64,000 nucleotides of DNA from Glandiceps talaboti (Eukaryota; Hemichordata; Enteropneusta; Spengelidae), in contig NC_135560.1 in the NCBI RefSeq assembly GCF_964340395.1, positions 15,020,598-15,084,597 on the forward strand. Direction: 5' to 3'. Shown one piece after another: positions 1 through 13,448 of the stretch (its first letter is position 1; each line of letters opens with the position of its first letter). The notes under the pieces were generated by a model that saw only the letters and a list, made by a program, of their open reading frames with translations, had not been told where the DNA came from and made no database searches. The position numbers and the translations under genes were made by a program.

Positions 1-240
1 GCGCAATGGACTGAACTCGCATCTGGTTTTAAGACATAACTCATAAACGATCCGATGACGTAATTTATCATAGGTATCAACAAAAGATTCAGGAATTTAT
101 GCAATCAACTGTTCAAACAATGATGCCAGATTACAATCGTAATGTTATCATAGAAGACATGAATGGTATTTTCACTCGAGTAAATAATATGAACTCAGCC
201 TGTCTCACTTTAAATGCATGTCACCTTTTGAAAGTTAGTC
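1..240 (+). repeat. Dispersed repeat family A, copy 1
   Basis: This stretch aligns by eye with 32939-33115. The shared order is an ATTGACTGAAC-like start, GATGACGT followed by ATTTATC, a TTCAGGAATT block, then GCCAGA-ACAATCGTAATGTTA and AGAAGACATG. The copies differ by many substitutions and small indels, so both are old. The open frame here has no match to a family I know and is not conserved in the second copy. The element may extend past the left edge of the window. Confidence 0.6.
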
Positions 241-2411
241 CGTTCTGCACGAAATTAGTCGTTAGCACGGATCTCCCGTTTGAAACGAATAAGTATTATG
301 CTTTTTGAAAACGGATGTGTTGTTCATAAACCTACATTGGTTCATGATGTCCTGTTTATATAAAGATCGTAGACACAAAGTATATAATGTGTATAAATAG
401 TTCTGGTAGGCAGAAATACAGGTACCCATACCCTACTATCTGATGTTGAAAGTTATAATCACACGTACGTAAATTCGACCAAGGTCGACATCAGAATGCC
501 GCCCTCCCCTCTTTAAAAAGATGCTACAGATGGCTTGACTCCAAATTTGACAAACTACAAACCTCTTTTCAACCAAATAAAGACTTGCTAATTGTTCAAT
601 TCAACCATGTAGAGACTTGTTCATTGTTTACGACAGCACTCACGTTAAATCTGAGACGAGAACATTAGATAAATTGGCAACGTAGAGAGGTAATCAATAC
701 ATCGTCTTCAAGTATAATAGACGTGTAATTTGTTCTACTTGATGTAACACTAAAACAAAATTAAGACGCATAGGGCCAAAGAAACTCAAAGGAAACGAAA
801 CTAAAAGTTACAATCGTTCCAGCAATAAAATTGACAGTGGTAAGAAAATCGTGAAAGATCAAAGGTCAAATTCAAATTCATCATCACCTTGGTTAGATTA
901 ATCCCATCAACAACAATGCTATTAATAGTGTGACTTGATACCTGTATATTCATATCTCTTATAATGATACGCCAATGCAGCCTTCTATTTTTCGGCAAAG
1001 CGTGTAATTTCCGAACTCTTAACTGGAATGCGCTATTAGAAAGAAATCCCTCAGTACCCAAATTGACCCGATAAGATAATTTCCTGTGAGTGAATCTTCG
1101 TTGCCTGTCTCTCTTAATCTCCCCTAAGCCCACCATCCCTTAACATCGTCGTTTCGTTTAGCTAACAAGAAATGTTCTTGATCAATTAGCTATGCATTCG
1201 CGCATGCGTGGCATTGGTATTCATCATCTCTAAACGCAGCTTGAGAACACTGGAATCCCCTTGAGAAGGTAATAGTCTTTTGTCAATTATAAGAACCATC
1301 CCTAATGAAAATTAACGACAACGTGGAGTTAAATATTAACTAATTAATGGTTGTTTTTACTAGTATCGCATTAAGATAATTGTGTGCTAGCTACAGCCAT
1401 CCATCATGTTTTCTTATAGAACATCCGTACTGTAATCTACTCCAAGTTGTAATTTTTCAAATATCACATTTGCAGTTTAGAAGACTCAAAAAAAAAAAAA
1501 AAAAAAAATAGCAGACCATGGTTAGTGAAATTTAGCAAAATATGAAACAAGATGGCGTAATTTTGCATGATAACTTGGGCGATTTGAAAAATGTTGTTTT
1601 TACATAGTGCTCCCCACACTGCGGTTTAAATTAAAATTATAATTACCACCTGGCACCCATTCATACTTCCTCAAATCCCTTACGAAGCATACCTATACAT
1701 TCTCTAGTCTACGGGGCTCCAAATTATACAACTGTGTTAACCGGGCACAGTACAGTCGTGATTCAAATCTTGCCCAAGGACTTTTTTAGTCCAATTTTTG
1801 TAAACTTTTAAGTTAATGAGAAAGACAACTGGAACTTTATAATGATCAATAAGCCAAGGGCAACTGTATAGTAAATTTATTCAGCAGGCATACACCATGA
1901 GTATTCATTTGTATGTTTAGCCACCGTATTGTTTAATACATAACTATTTTATTTGTTAGGAATGAAATTTCAAATTTTCAAGTTTCTTTTAGAGTAGTTA
2001 TTTAATGTCATAGAGACTTGCAAGTTCGATAGGCGAGGTGATAAATCAATGTTTTCTAAGTCTATATCACTTGTAATTTGAAACCGTATATCATATATCA
2101 CTATAATAATAAACACTGTCATACATAAACAAACAACGACGGCAGCGGCGACGTTCGAACCTGCAGCTTGCAGTTTCCAAACCTGCCACTCTCACTCACC
2201 ATTCAACCTTTATCACGACTGTACACAAGTAATAATAGTTTTACGATCTTGATAGCCTTGATATACATAACTAAGCGTGAATATGATCACTTTGTGGTAT
2301 ACATACGCTAGTATACAGAGAAAATATTCGAAAGCAATACAGATATATGTGTTGCTATTGTATTATCTAAACTTGTCCGGGATGAGTAGACTGTGGATAC
2401 AACGTAATATA

Positions 2412-2417
<6 letters not shown>
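241..2417. other. AT-rich DNA, no gene seen
   Basis: No recognisable coding region, RNA gene or element boundary. There is a poly-A run near 1489-1508. The one frame over 100 codons (801-1136, minus) has no recognisable domain and no coding-like context. Confidence 0.5.
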
Positions 2418-2504
<87 letters not shown>

Positions 2505-2517
2505 CTATGTATGTATG

Positions 2518-2549
<32 letters not shown>

Positions 2550-2571
2550 TGTATGTATGTATGTATGTATA

Positions 2572-2604
<33 letters not shown>

Positions 2605-2938
2605 ATGTATGTATGTATGTATGTATGTATGTATGTATGTATGTATGTATGCATGCATGCATGAATGTATGTATATATATATATGTGTGTGTGTATGTAT
2701 GTATGTATGTATGTATGTATGTATGTATGTATGTATGTATGTATGTATGTGTGCGTGTGTATGTATGTATGTATGTATGTATGTATGTATGTATGTATGT
2801 ATGTACGTATGTATGTATGTATGTATGTATGTATGTATGTATGTATGTATGTATATATGTATGTATGTATGTATGATATATATATATGTATGTATGTGTA
2901 TGTATGCATGGTGTATACATGTATGTGTGTGTGTGTGG
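2418..2938. repeat. Compound microsatellite (TA)n-(TATG)n-(TG)n
   Basis: An 80-bp pure TA tract (2418-2497) runs into more than 400 bp of mostly TATG tetranucleotide, with GT-rich and TGCA interruptions. Both strands are open for long distances only because the tetranucleotide lacks stops in several frames. The resulting YVCM/IHTY-type translations are artefacts. Confidence 0.97.
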
Positions 2939-3087
2939 TTACGGAGACAGAGAGTGAGACATTTAAGGTAGAGTCAGAGCAAAAAGAAAGAAACATAACG
3001 TCACAGAGAAATAGTGATAGCAAAGGACACTGTCAGATAGAGGGAAGGGGTATGGAAAGAAAGATTGGCAGAGAGACAGACATACAC

Positions 3088-3121
3088 ATTCATTCATTCA
3101 TTCATTCATACATTCTCACAC

Positions 3122-3168
<47 letters not shown>

Positions 3169-3255
3169 TACATACACGCAAATAATAAATATATAAACCA
3201 ACCAACCAACAAACAAACAAACAAACAAACAATCACACGGAAAGAAAGAAAGAGA
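3088..3255. repeat. Compound microsatellite (ATTC)n, (CAGA)n, (AACC/AACA)n
   Basis: Three adjacent tetranucleotide tracts: ATTC-type near 3088-3115, CAGA-type near 3125-3168 and AACC/AACA-type near 3196-3232, followed by GAAA/GAGA-rich sequence. Confidence 0.9.
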
Positions 3256-3724
3256 GACACCGATTGTAAGATAGATAAACCGAGAATAGGAAAACACGAG
3301 CAAATGCCGATATATCTCTAAGTCAAACACCCAAACCAGTAAATAACCATGAATTGTGCATGTTGTTATCGAGATACTGTGACATTGTGTACTGTAAAGT
3401 AAAAATTTTGATTTATGTTTAGCTTTCAATCCATTGTTTTGAAGGCTATTAGCAAGGCCGGTACTTGTTTTAGATACACCCAAGGCTCGATCACATTGTT
3501 CTGAAATATTACATTTATTTTCATGTACATTTATATCGATGTAGCAAATACGATTAACAGAACAACAGGTTGTCATCGATCAACGGTCGATAACCCCAAT
3601 CTATATTCTTTATAAGATAAAAAGGGGGGGGGGGTACATGTACTGTAACATCGATGATTGACGTGGATTCAAACGTTTTAAATTTTGATAGTTGAATCCT
3701 CACAAGTAGAGAAGTAGAGAAGTC
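3256..3724. other. Spacer between microsatellites, no gene seen
   Basis: Unique-looking AT-rich DNA with a short poly-G run near 3626-3634. Nothing recognisable on either strand. Confidence 0.5.
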
Positions 3725-4000
<276 letters not shown>

Positions 4001-4749
4001 TATAATAACAGAACAAATCATAATTGTAAATTTACTATGCAGCCCTATAAAAATAAAACTTTTTAGGGAGGGGTATTCCAACGTGTATTGTATACGCGAC
4101 GACCTCATACTTATCCGTCTACTCACTCATTCAGTTTAACGAGATAGAGGTACGATGTAACATATGGTATAAATATACATATGTATTAAAACGTGTAAGA
4201 AGCTGGACATTTGTGTAGGCGCGCAAACAATATACATTAATTATACAGACACAAACATTCTCACAAACAGATAGACGAGCGCACGCAGACACATCACACC
4301 ACAATCACCTACCCAGTCACGTACACGGTGAAATGGCTTGGAGCCACCAACCTAGCTAATACATTTTTTTGTTAATAATAAGAATGCACCTACATTTGAT
4401 TGGGTTGTTGATTGGTCTTTTAATATAACGCTGTTTGTCTCAACTCGTCTCTTAATCTATTGAACATAAAACGCCCTGTAAGTTTAAATTGCATCAGTGT
4501 GTATTTGTGCTGCCAACAAAGGTAGTCCAAAAATAACACTTCATTTGTCTCGTTTACTTCAATTCTATGACAAATCGACCTTGGTTACACTAAAGTACAG
4601 GCGATATATCTTATGTGTTTATGTAATGCTACATATAGATTACAGATACCCTTTCTTATAACCCTATTTAATCATTGTTAAGTTCCGGACAGATGATTCG
4701 CCATTTTACCTACCGGAGAAGGGACGGCTATAATTTAGGTATGGAAAAT

Positions 4750-4753
<4 letters not shown>
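4001..4753. other. AT-rich DNA, no gene seen
   Basis: No element ends or coding potential recognised. Confidence 0.5.
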
Positions 4754-4806
<53 letters not shown>

Positions 4807-4854
4807 CGTGTGTGTGTGTGTGTGTGTGTATGTGTGTGTGTGTGCCTGCCTGCC

Positions 4855-4889
<35 letters not shown>

Positions 4890-4891
4890 GT
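4754..4891. repeat. Compound microsatellite (GT)n-(CTGC)n-(CTGT)n
   Basis: About 90 bp of GT dinucleotide with a few GC-bearing interruptions, then CTGC and CTGT tetranucleotides. Confidence 0.95.
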
Positions 4892-5416
4892 CATCACTTT
4901 CCCAAAAATAGCGAGCTGGTGTAAATGTTCATTAGGGTAATGGCTAGAAGTAAGTGGGTTTTGGTAAACACATGAATATTAATTATTTGCATAATTAATT
5001 GTTTTTCCAATGGTTAGGCTATACGCTTCAAACTCAAGTCATATGAAGTTTGATAATATAGCTTGTAGTTTTAAAGACTAATTACTAATGATTTTCTGTA
5101 CCTAGGCTATATATCTCCAAAATGCATACTTCAAATTCAATTAATTTTATACATAACTAATAAACATAACTAATCGCATATGTTATGTTGTATTCTAACA
5201 ATTATTGTGTTTAAAAACGAAAATCTAAAGACTTTTCCCTGAAGGCCAGAACTCCAAAAGACTAGATAAGTGCTCTCTCGGCATTGTCATCATCTCCAAT
5301 ATTGAGGGAGCGATGGCATCAAGTCTTTACCATTGGTTATGGGACTCTTTTCAAGTCCCCTTTCATATATGTTGTTTTTTTCGTTCTGTATGTTTGTTTT
5401 TTTGGTGTGTTTTTTC
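4892..5416. other. AT-rich DNA, no gene seen
   Basis: Nothing recognisable; the frames near 5284-5595 run into the following TTTG tract and have no protein-like features. Confidence 0.5.
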
Positions 5417-5486
5417 CGTTTTGTTTGTTTGTTTGTTTGTTTGTTTGTTTGTTTGTTTGTTGTTGTTGTTTTTTGAGGGGGGGGGT
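5417..5486. repeat. (TTTG)n microsatellite with T- and G-runs
   Basis: Roughly ten TTTG units followed by TGT repeats, a T-run and a G-run. Confidence 0.9.
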
Positions 5487-5595
5487 TATGCTTGGAATAG
5501 ATACAACCTCACTTTCTACAGAAAAAAACATTCAGGTTTGGAACTATATGATAAGGCTATGTTGCTTGCTCAAACTCGCACTTTTTTGTGATTAA

Positions 5596-5751
5596 GACAT
5601 GGCTGAGTTGTACAGCCTTCCCATCGACTCTGTAGAACACTCGCCCTTAGTTTGGGTCAGTCACAGTAAAATCCCTTGTCTCTGGTGGAATTCAAACCCA
5701 TGACCTCCCGACTGCTAATCATGAGCTCTAACCATTATGTCAAAGGGAGTT
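5596..5751 (-). mobile_element. tRNA-derived SINE-like repeat
   Basis: Read on the minus strand, 5751-5683 resembles a tRNA 5' region. An internal A-box-like segment (AATGGTTAGAGC) is followed at tRNA-like spacing by the B-box-like GGTTTGAATTCC (5687-5698). The 3' body, down to about 5596, continues with a segment containing GAGACAAGGGATTTT. The acceptor stem is not intact, so this is a SINE or tRNA pseudogene rather than a working tRNA. No target duplication was found and the 3' end is approximate. Confidence 0.6.
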
Positions 5752-5796
5752 AGTTGGTGTTGAAACATGTTGTTTTTTTTAAGAAGAAAACTATTT

Positions 5797-5900
5797 GAAC
5801 AGGGGGAGTGTTTGAGGATAGCAGGGAGGATCACATTTCATGCAAGACTGGGTTTGATTTCCCCTGGCCCTTTCACCTTGTAATTGCTGAAGGCTCTCTA
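5797..5900 (+). mobile_element. SINE-like dispersed repeat, copy 1
   Basis: It shares a block of about 100 bp with 29018-29122: AACA-GGGGAG at the start, a degenerate B-box (GGGTTTGATTTCC here, GGCCTGATTCC there), a CCCT-rich stretch, and the body motif CTGAAGGCTCTCT. This layout suggests a degenerate tRNA-derived SINE family. Ends are approximate. Confidence 0.55.
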
Positions 5901-5905
5901 AACCA

Positions 5906-8900
5906 AATGCATGCAATCTGCACGTATTAGTGGACAGTGTTCTACCCGTGACGCAGGTTCAAAGCGATTTTGGTCAGGGGTAAAAAGCATTAGACAAGAA
6001 AGAAAACAATTATTGAAAGAAAATTAAAGACAAGGTACCTAATACCTGCAACATAAATTTGTATTACTTCTGTCGTCTCTCAAGGTTGACACTCTCAGAA
6101 AACTTAGTAGATACATATTTTATGCTACTAAACTTAGAAAAGATGCTAGTAGAAATTCGGTTCATCTTTTTGCACATTTAAGGTTTGTACTTTGTGGCCG
6201 GTGGCCACCAGTACTGAATAAATAATCGATTGATAATAGCTTCAAGTAAGATATTTGAGAGAGAAAATATGCGACTGAAACATCCAAACAATAATGGTAA
6301 ATAGAGAGAGTCATACAAAATCTATTCAAATATATAATATGGCTATCTTTTTTGACATAAGGCTAATAATATAACATTTCTTGTATTTAGATACAACTAA
6401 GAACTATTAAAACTACGACTTAATACAGAAATGATGAACGCTTACCAATAATTTATACTACAACAGTTCAATATTAAATGAGATTACAAAGACGAAATCG
6501 ACAATACTTGTTAATAAGGGATTTAAAGGCCATTTTGCAGATAAGACGCTATGTCATTTATTTCCATATAAATTGACGATGCACTAACCCCGTTGTGCAT
6601 TTCCAGGCGTATATGCCACAGGGTTGTTTTAATGTCATCGGAGATTTTGAGAAAAAACTCGGGGCTGCTATACTCTGCTTTTAAAGTTACAGAGCCTGAT
6701 GATGTACTGGTTAAACTTAACTAACGAAACCGCGCTACTATACGAAACGTAATATTTAACCATGATTGTCTTTCCACCCGGGGTAAAGCTTGAGCAGAAG
6801 ATGTGCACATGTGGTGAGCATGAGACGAAGTCCCATCTTTTACTTAATTTACCCACGCTGATATTTCCTGGGGGGGGGGGGCGGGGTGTAGACAGGCAAA
6901 AGTGGTACTTGGTCTCGTACCTATTAACAAGTATTGACCCGTACTACCCCTGGACAGAGATGGTTGTAATAAGGTGGGTCAAACGTAGGGTGAAATTTGG
7001 GTAAAGGTGGGTAAAGTAGACTTTTCGTGTGCAAATAAATTATATCTTCACCTTATAAATGGTTTAATTTTTTTTGGCTTATTGCATTTTGTTCATTCCT
7101 TCTACACTGGAAAACACCTCACACATAAATGCAAGATGAGTTGGAAATTGCCCAGAGATATCTGTTTCCATATAAGGCAAAATTTGAAAAGGGAACGCCA
7201 CTCAATGAAATGAAGGTATTTTCATAACCTTCAAGTCCTATGAAACAATGAATATTCATGACTCTCCAGTGCGTACTATCTTCACATGACGTCACGAATA
7301 CACAATGTTTATCTAATACACATTAATGTCTGTTAAGACCCACTAGGCAACAGTGTCCAATGCTAACATATTAGAGGTGACAATGAGTTTCAGTTTGGTG
7401 TTTCCTGTCGATCTAGTGAAATTGATGTGCTGTGAAACGACCCAAAAGTACCCAAAGTTTCTGAAAATAACGTTATTTCCTGGAGTGGCGTTTCCCTTTA
7501 AGACTATATTTATAATGTTCATACCTTTCCAGTCCGAGTTACAGTACAACATATTTCGTTTCTCACTCTTATTTAGATGTACCATGGTATTATATGCTAT
7601 ATATACACACAGGTACTTCAATTTACGCTATATATATGTACGTGTATATTGTTTTATCATAAGGCAAGTTCTACTTTTTACCGTTATAAATGATTTATAG
7701 GCAAAATCGCTCAAGGTCTTGGAAACTTATGATGACTTACGAAATGATTTTTTTCTATGAAGGAAAAACATTGCTATTAAATTGGAATTCTAAAACAAAT
7801 TATGAATGGGTGGAGCCCGAAGTTATAGGCGGAATGGGTGTATTGATTCGAAGTTCTATCTGTAGAGATTTCACATTATATGGCTTAAGTGGTTACATGT
7901 GACAGCTGGAGAAGGCCAATAACAATCATAATACGCGGTAGCTCTATTTTCCATCAATTGTGTTTAATTGTGCTCAGCACAGCAGCTGTGAAGCAAACTA
8001 GTCCATAACCCTTAAGGTAGCTTACCTCAGCAACTCCTGACGGCTGTTATTTCGGTAAACGGACACTGTCAGAAGTTAAATATTCCCACAGTCAAGATCT
8101 AGCCGTTCCGTGAAAATTGCCGTGATATTAAATGCTGACGACTCCAGGTAAAATGTTTTCTCAACTTTAGATTTTTTTTACTGACATCACCAAGTTCGGT
8201 CTTGTTTAAATGCTTTCTGTGAAATGTGTGAAATGCGATATTTTATTTTGAAAACTGATACACGTATATTCCAAAACATTTTCAGAATGGCCAGCTTAAG
8301 GCAATGGATGATCTGTGCATTGTGTAGTATATATACCGTGATTGCCATGGATTACGTCTCATCCTGTTTATCATATCATTTAATACTCAAATAATAATTT
8401 TTTAAAAAAACACATCGGCATTTAATAATATTCATTTCATGACCTCATTTTGATCGAAATCAGATTCATTTTAGAAATTCGAAATTCTAAGTTTTTTGGA
8501 ATGTTTTGATTTTATCATGGCACTACGAGATTGTTCAATTTATTGTTCCGTATGGTTTGGTAACATATGGTTGAAAATTGTAACATAATGTTATAGACTG
8601 ATGAACGCGAATCGTATCAGCTGCTGCGATGGCCGATAAATTGCAACGTTTTGTGACCTTTCTTTACTTTGTTATTTTAGTGTCACATGTTTTTTTTTTT
8701 TTTATCTTACTGTTCATTCTTACAAACAATGATGATTAAGGTATTGTTTAGGTGTGACGTGTTTGTCGATGTCATAGATTTTAGATTTATTACTCTGTCG
8801 TAAGTCAATTTCAGGAACGTTCCGTTTTAATGGAAAAAAAATATGTACCTTATTAAATATTCAAAGCTATGTATAAGAGTATATTAAGAGAGTGAATTGT

Positions 8901-9014
8901 TGTTAATTCATGATACCTTAGAGGGGTTAAGTACGGCACAAACAAACTGCTAAAACAACAATAATTTATACAACCACCTTCATCACCGCCATCATCATCT
9001 TGGGGTTATCATTG
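5906..9014. other. AT-rich DNA, no gene seen
   Basis: About 3.1 kb without recognisable genes. Short frames at 6762-7004, 7007-7213, 7353-7700 and 7690-7902 have no domain or composition that marks them as exons. A G-run lies near 6871-6886. A short palindrome centred near 6200 pairs GTGGCC with GGCCAC. Confidence 0.5.
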
Positions 9015-9265
9015 GTTGTCGGTGGCCGAGAGGTTAGGTCGAATGTCTCTTACGTCTGCAGTCTGGGTTCGAACCCCGCGCCAACCGTGGCCGACTGTGT
9101 TTGATTGAAATTTAAACAGGTATGTAAGAAGGGTAATGATCAGTTTGTCGACCCTGTCGAACAACGAAGGTTTTCCCCGGATTCCTCGTGCTTCTTCAAC
9201 ACTAGCGCACAAGGGTACTACTGCTCTCAGGGTGACCATTCAAACAAATTTCCCAATGTATTTGG
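9015..9265 (+). mobile_element. tRNA-derived SINE (tRNA-like head plus body)
   Basis: 9015-9085 folds partly as a tRNA. The acceptor arm GTTGTCG pairs with CGCCAAC at six of seven positions. TGGCCGAGAGGTT is a good A-box and resembles tRNA-Ser D-arms. GGTTCGAACCC is a nearly ideal B-box. The Ser-type variable arm is missing and the anticodon arm is not convincing. A non-tRNA body follows with GGTTTTCCCCGGATTCC, resembling the conserved central block of widespread invertebrate SINEs, although I cannot assign a named superfamily. The tail runs directly into the hairpin at 9275-9410. Confidence 0.7.
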
Positions 9266-9274
9266 GTGAATACA

Positions 9275-9410
9275 AGTTGTTGTTACATAATTATATCATC
9301 ATCTCTCCACCACCACCATCACAATATTGCCTGTTATTAAAAGTGAGATGACAGGCAATATTGTGATGGTGGTGGTGGAGAGATGATGATATAATTATGT
9401 AACAACAACT
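9275..9410. repeat. Perfect long hairpin, 60-bp arms
   Basis: The left arm (9275-9334) and right arm (9351-9410) are exact reverse complements over 60 bp around a 16-base loop. No convincing direct repeats flank it. The left arm is continuous with the SINE tail, so the right arm may be a templated inverted duplication of SINE-flanking sequence. A read-through transcript would give a long perfect stem. Confidence 0.9.
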
Positions 9411-10860
9411 GTTGCATTTCTCCAATTATGAACATGTTAATCATCGTGGTTATATAGCCTGTTCATAATTTAACCAGTTTGGACAATTAGCAAAGTTGAT
9501 TATGGGAAATATAATACCAATGTAATAATTATTATTTTCGTGTTGGAAAAATTAATTCATTTTTAATAAAATATTGTGCAATATTCAGTTTCTCTTGTGA
9601 AACTTGAATCTCCAGAAAATGAAATTGCTAATTTTATTAGAGAGAAAAAAAACTATCCATGTTGAATATTAAAACAGCCGTAATGACAGCCATCAGCAAG
9701 TGTGTGTAGACAGTCTGGTTTTCGAAATTGAATAGTGTTGTTATGGGCATTATTATTGTTTAAGTTTAAACTCTATTTTTGTATTTCCGTGACATTCGAG
9801 TTGAAAGAAATATGTGGTAGGGTAGGGTGGGGAGAGGTGGGTAGGATTGCATGTTGATGTTACGAACTCAACTCACGAAACGGTTTCTGTGCGTTCTGAT
9901 CGCATTGATTCATGTAAATCGGTAACTACATATGACATTGGTTCTCTCAGTCTCTTGTGATAAACATTGTTTTCTCCAAACCAGTGTTCTCCGTTTAACG
10001 ATTCTCCATTCAGTCTTCTGATACTAGCCAGGAAAGCGGATTGGATGAATCGGAAATCAACACTCATTCGGTTCATACGTCAAACACACACACAGACACC
10101 GGATTAACATAGTGTTGTGGTTGTACCACAATACAAGCTCTCTCTGTGCGAGACAGATTCCTCCTTGGGTAAGTTACGAACCACGATAGTGCCTCAGTAA
10201 ACTATGTAAATATGGACCTGTTAGAACATATATTGCTTTGTGAATTTAGTTACATTACATGCACTTGTAGAGGCTGCAAGCGATTTTATGGTCCCAAGGG
10301 AGTTGAAGAAGTTATAAAGAGCCGTTGTGCCAATATAGATCTGTTCTACGAGTAGCAATCGTACACCGTTATGACAACGACATTCGCTAACACTATGGGT
10401 AGTGCTTTGTGCAATTCATCAGTATTTTTACTGTTTAGCTTGTAAAATGAAATACACTTCTTGTGATAATGCTTTTGGCATTCTGTTCGACTAGACTATT
10501 AATTATGTTATTAAATTTTCTTTCACCTGATGTTGGAATTATTGATAAACAATTGTAACGGTGACGTAAGAGTGGGTGAACGACAGCTGCGACTGACTGG
10601 AATCAAAGTTTGCCCTTGGTCGTGATTTATAGAATGGCTATAGTATATTGCATATTGTACGCACCCAATATAGAGGGTGACAAAGCTGTATGATACACTG
10701 TTATGAATATTCAACAATTTAGATATTAAAAACATGAAATTTGTAGATTTTAAAAAAGTTATCCTCATGGAATTTTTTACAGTCCCAAATACTCCACAAA
10801 AAATAAATACAGGTATACACAGCAGAAGAACGTAAACTGTGCAGGAGCAAAAGTGAGAAG
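9411..10860. other. AT-rich DNA, no gene seen
   Basis: Contains a G-rich patch (GGTAGGGTAGGGTGGGGAG near 9818) and otherwise nothing recognisable. Confidence 0.5.
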
Positions 10861-11189
10861 GGATAGAGTTGTTGCTTGTATCTGTCAACCTCTTACAGAG
10901 GGTGATTTATATACAAGTCATTGTAATACAATCATTGCGCGTGTTTGTCTCTTGCAGTCTGGGCGTAAGTTTACATGTATTTACATTATAATACAATTGT
11001 TGTATTACGTCCTATCTCTTACAGAGGGTATTTACAAAAGAAGGACTACATGAACGAGAGTGTGCGCCCCTTTAATAATTTTGCATGACAGACAAAGCAA
11101 ATACATGCATCAATTATACACATGCAGTTACATTACACTCTATTTGAATTACCCTCTAAAAGATACATACACAAGCAACAATTGTATCC
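10861..11189. mobile_element. MITE-like inverted-repeat element
   Basis: The left end reads GGATAGAGTTGTTGCTT and the right end AAGCAACAATTGTATCC, an imperfect terminal inverted repeat. Inside, both arms carry related motifs (CTCTTACAGAGGGT on one side, ACCCTCTAAAAGA on the other) plus GACAGACA/TGTCTGTC-type segments, so the inverted arms are much longer than the terminal match. The sequence at 35785-35945 is related to its right arm. No target duplication could be recognised. Confidence 0.6.
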
Positions 11190-13448
11190 GTTGTGACTTT
11201 TTGTTTCTGCACAGCTTACTTTCCTTTGCTGTAATTGGTTTTCTTTTTCTATTACTAGCGAACTAGTAATATAAAACATTCATTATATCAATTGGCATGC
11301 ATTTATGATTATACGAATTGCATCATCTCCTTTGTGTATTATGTGTTTTTTTGTGAATTAAGCTTTACATTTGAAATCATTGAGAGCAACCATATGGCAT
11401 GATTTATTTGTACACTATGAATAATAGGTGTATAAATCAGCTACGACACGCTGACTTGCACTGTGGCTTCTCTTGTGGTCTGTGATCATTTTCAAAAATA
11501 TAATTCTCATTTTGACCATGATTCAAATTTTGATGTTTATAACAAAACAGGATGTTGATTTATCTTTTTGTTATATTAAATTACACATTCGTGTCATAAG
11601 CTTAAATAAGGAGTTTGCTCATGTGCAATGTCAATTTTCGAAAACCATATGTCATCTTTCATAATAAACGCATTTTATACATTTTTATGGAATGTGGAAA
11701 ATCCAACCAAAAAACCGCAAATGTTAATAAAATCCACTTGAATTGTTTGTAGTTAAGAATGAATATGTGTTAGATGACGAAGTGCATCCTGATAAACTTG
11801 AATTGTAGAAAGTTCCACGACAAGATTTTCTCAGTCTCACCTAAACTAACGGGATACCTACTATAAATCAGCAGTTTGAAGTAGAACATCGTAGTTTTAA
11901 AACGTTGATGGTAGCAAATTAGAGAGGGGTGAAAACAAACCAATGATGCGAATGTTTTACAAGAAGTGCTCAACGAGTAATTGTATAACGAAAGGACCAC
12001 AACCATTTGATAATTCATTCTTGGCCTATATCGCAATATTTGTGAAAGCATTACACGTACGCGTCAAGCAACGGCAGTAAATTTTCATTTCAATCATCCC
12101 TAAAAGATGTCAACATTCGTATGCTGTTATCCAATTTTCACTCTCGATCTAGTACAGTGCTAAAATGCCATTAGCAAAAAATAAGGAAAACTGTTTCAAT
12201 TATTTATTTCATAATATAAACACCTATTTATCGTCCGGAAATGGAATTTTGATTGTAATGTCCCGGTGTAATTTCGTCACGTTACAAGAGCTGTCTAAGC
12301 GATCTATCATTAACTGGATCGAATTTGAATGATGTCCCAGCCTGTTGTTGCCTGGTAATGTTTTCAGTGCAACGCACTTTAAAAATATCCAGATTTAGGC
12401 CATCATTTCTGTGTGACCGGGGTAGAGGGAGAAAGTGTAGTGAGAGGGTCACATGAACGTTTACTCACTTAAAGCTTCTCATATTTATGTTAAGTTAGTG
12501 AAAAATAAAACATTTGTTTTGCTGCAAAATATATTGTCGTTACCAGGAAAGTTTGTGCTAATCAGCCGAATGGCGTACGTGAGTATGCTTGAAAATCTCG
12601 TCAAAATCTCAGTGGACACAATTACCACTCAGGCTACCAGTTGGTCTCGGGAGTTGTACCCATTTCCTAAAACAATACTCTAAAACGTCCACATAATGTT
12701 GACCCGATGACCGCAATCCCATGTGATGAAAACATTTGTCTAAATCACGAATCGAAGTTCCATATTCTATCTGTGACACTGATAATATTAAGCCAAACTT
12801 TCTTCAGTTTGCATTTGCAGCTAGCTGAGCTTTTCTTGCTACGATGATGCACGAAACATCGGATGTCATGCCAATATATAAATATACATAATTACCATAT
12901 GCCATCTGTCTGTGTGATAACACGCATATTCACATTTATAAGTGTTTATCAGTCTGACACGTCTTAGTAAGATTATTCGATGTAAAGACATCCATCCTGT
13001 CACTTCTCGAAAGCAACTTCTGAAGGTGTGTGAACAATAGACGTACTTCATCACGTCGACTGCACTGGTGCTACAATTTTGTCGTGGAATTTAAATTTAC
13101 TGTTAACGCGAAACAGGTCATCGTTGGTTGGAGCCCTGTATGTTTGTGTTGAAGAACTGCTGCTCGCTCTTGCCTAGGTAGTTCAAATAGTTGTATTACC
13201 CGGTTTCTATCTTTGAAAATAAACTAAAATAAGATGCAAACACAAGTGTTAATTTTTACATATCCATTAAAATTTACTTTTTTCATAACTTTAGACGACA
13301 CGGTTGTGTGAATAACAATCGTTTTAAAAACAATATTAAAACATTTTGCTTATCGGGAGGTTCTAAAATCGTGATTTCTATTATTGTAAAATAAAAGGAA
13401 AGTAACGTCTAAAAGAAATATTTTAACATTTTACAACCAAATGATTAA
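11190..13448. other. AT-rich DNA, no gene seen
   Basis: Short frames only (for example 11770-12051 minus and 12453-12683 plus), none with recognisable domains. Confidence 0.5.

Noticed and set aside
2277-3023. Open frames of 150-200 codons rich in YVCM or IHTY
   Set aside because: They are translations of (TATG)n/(CATA)n microsatellite in several frames on both strands.
9015-9085. Functional tRNA-Ser gene
   Set aside because: Good A- and B-boxes, but no Ser variable arm, a mismatched acceptor stem and a fused SINE body.
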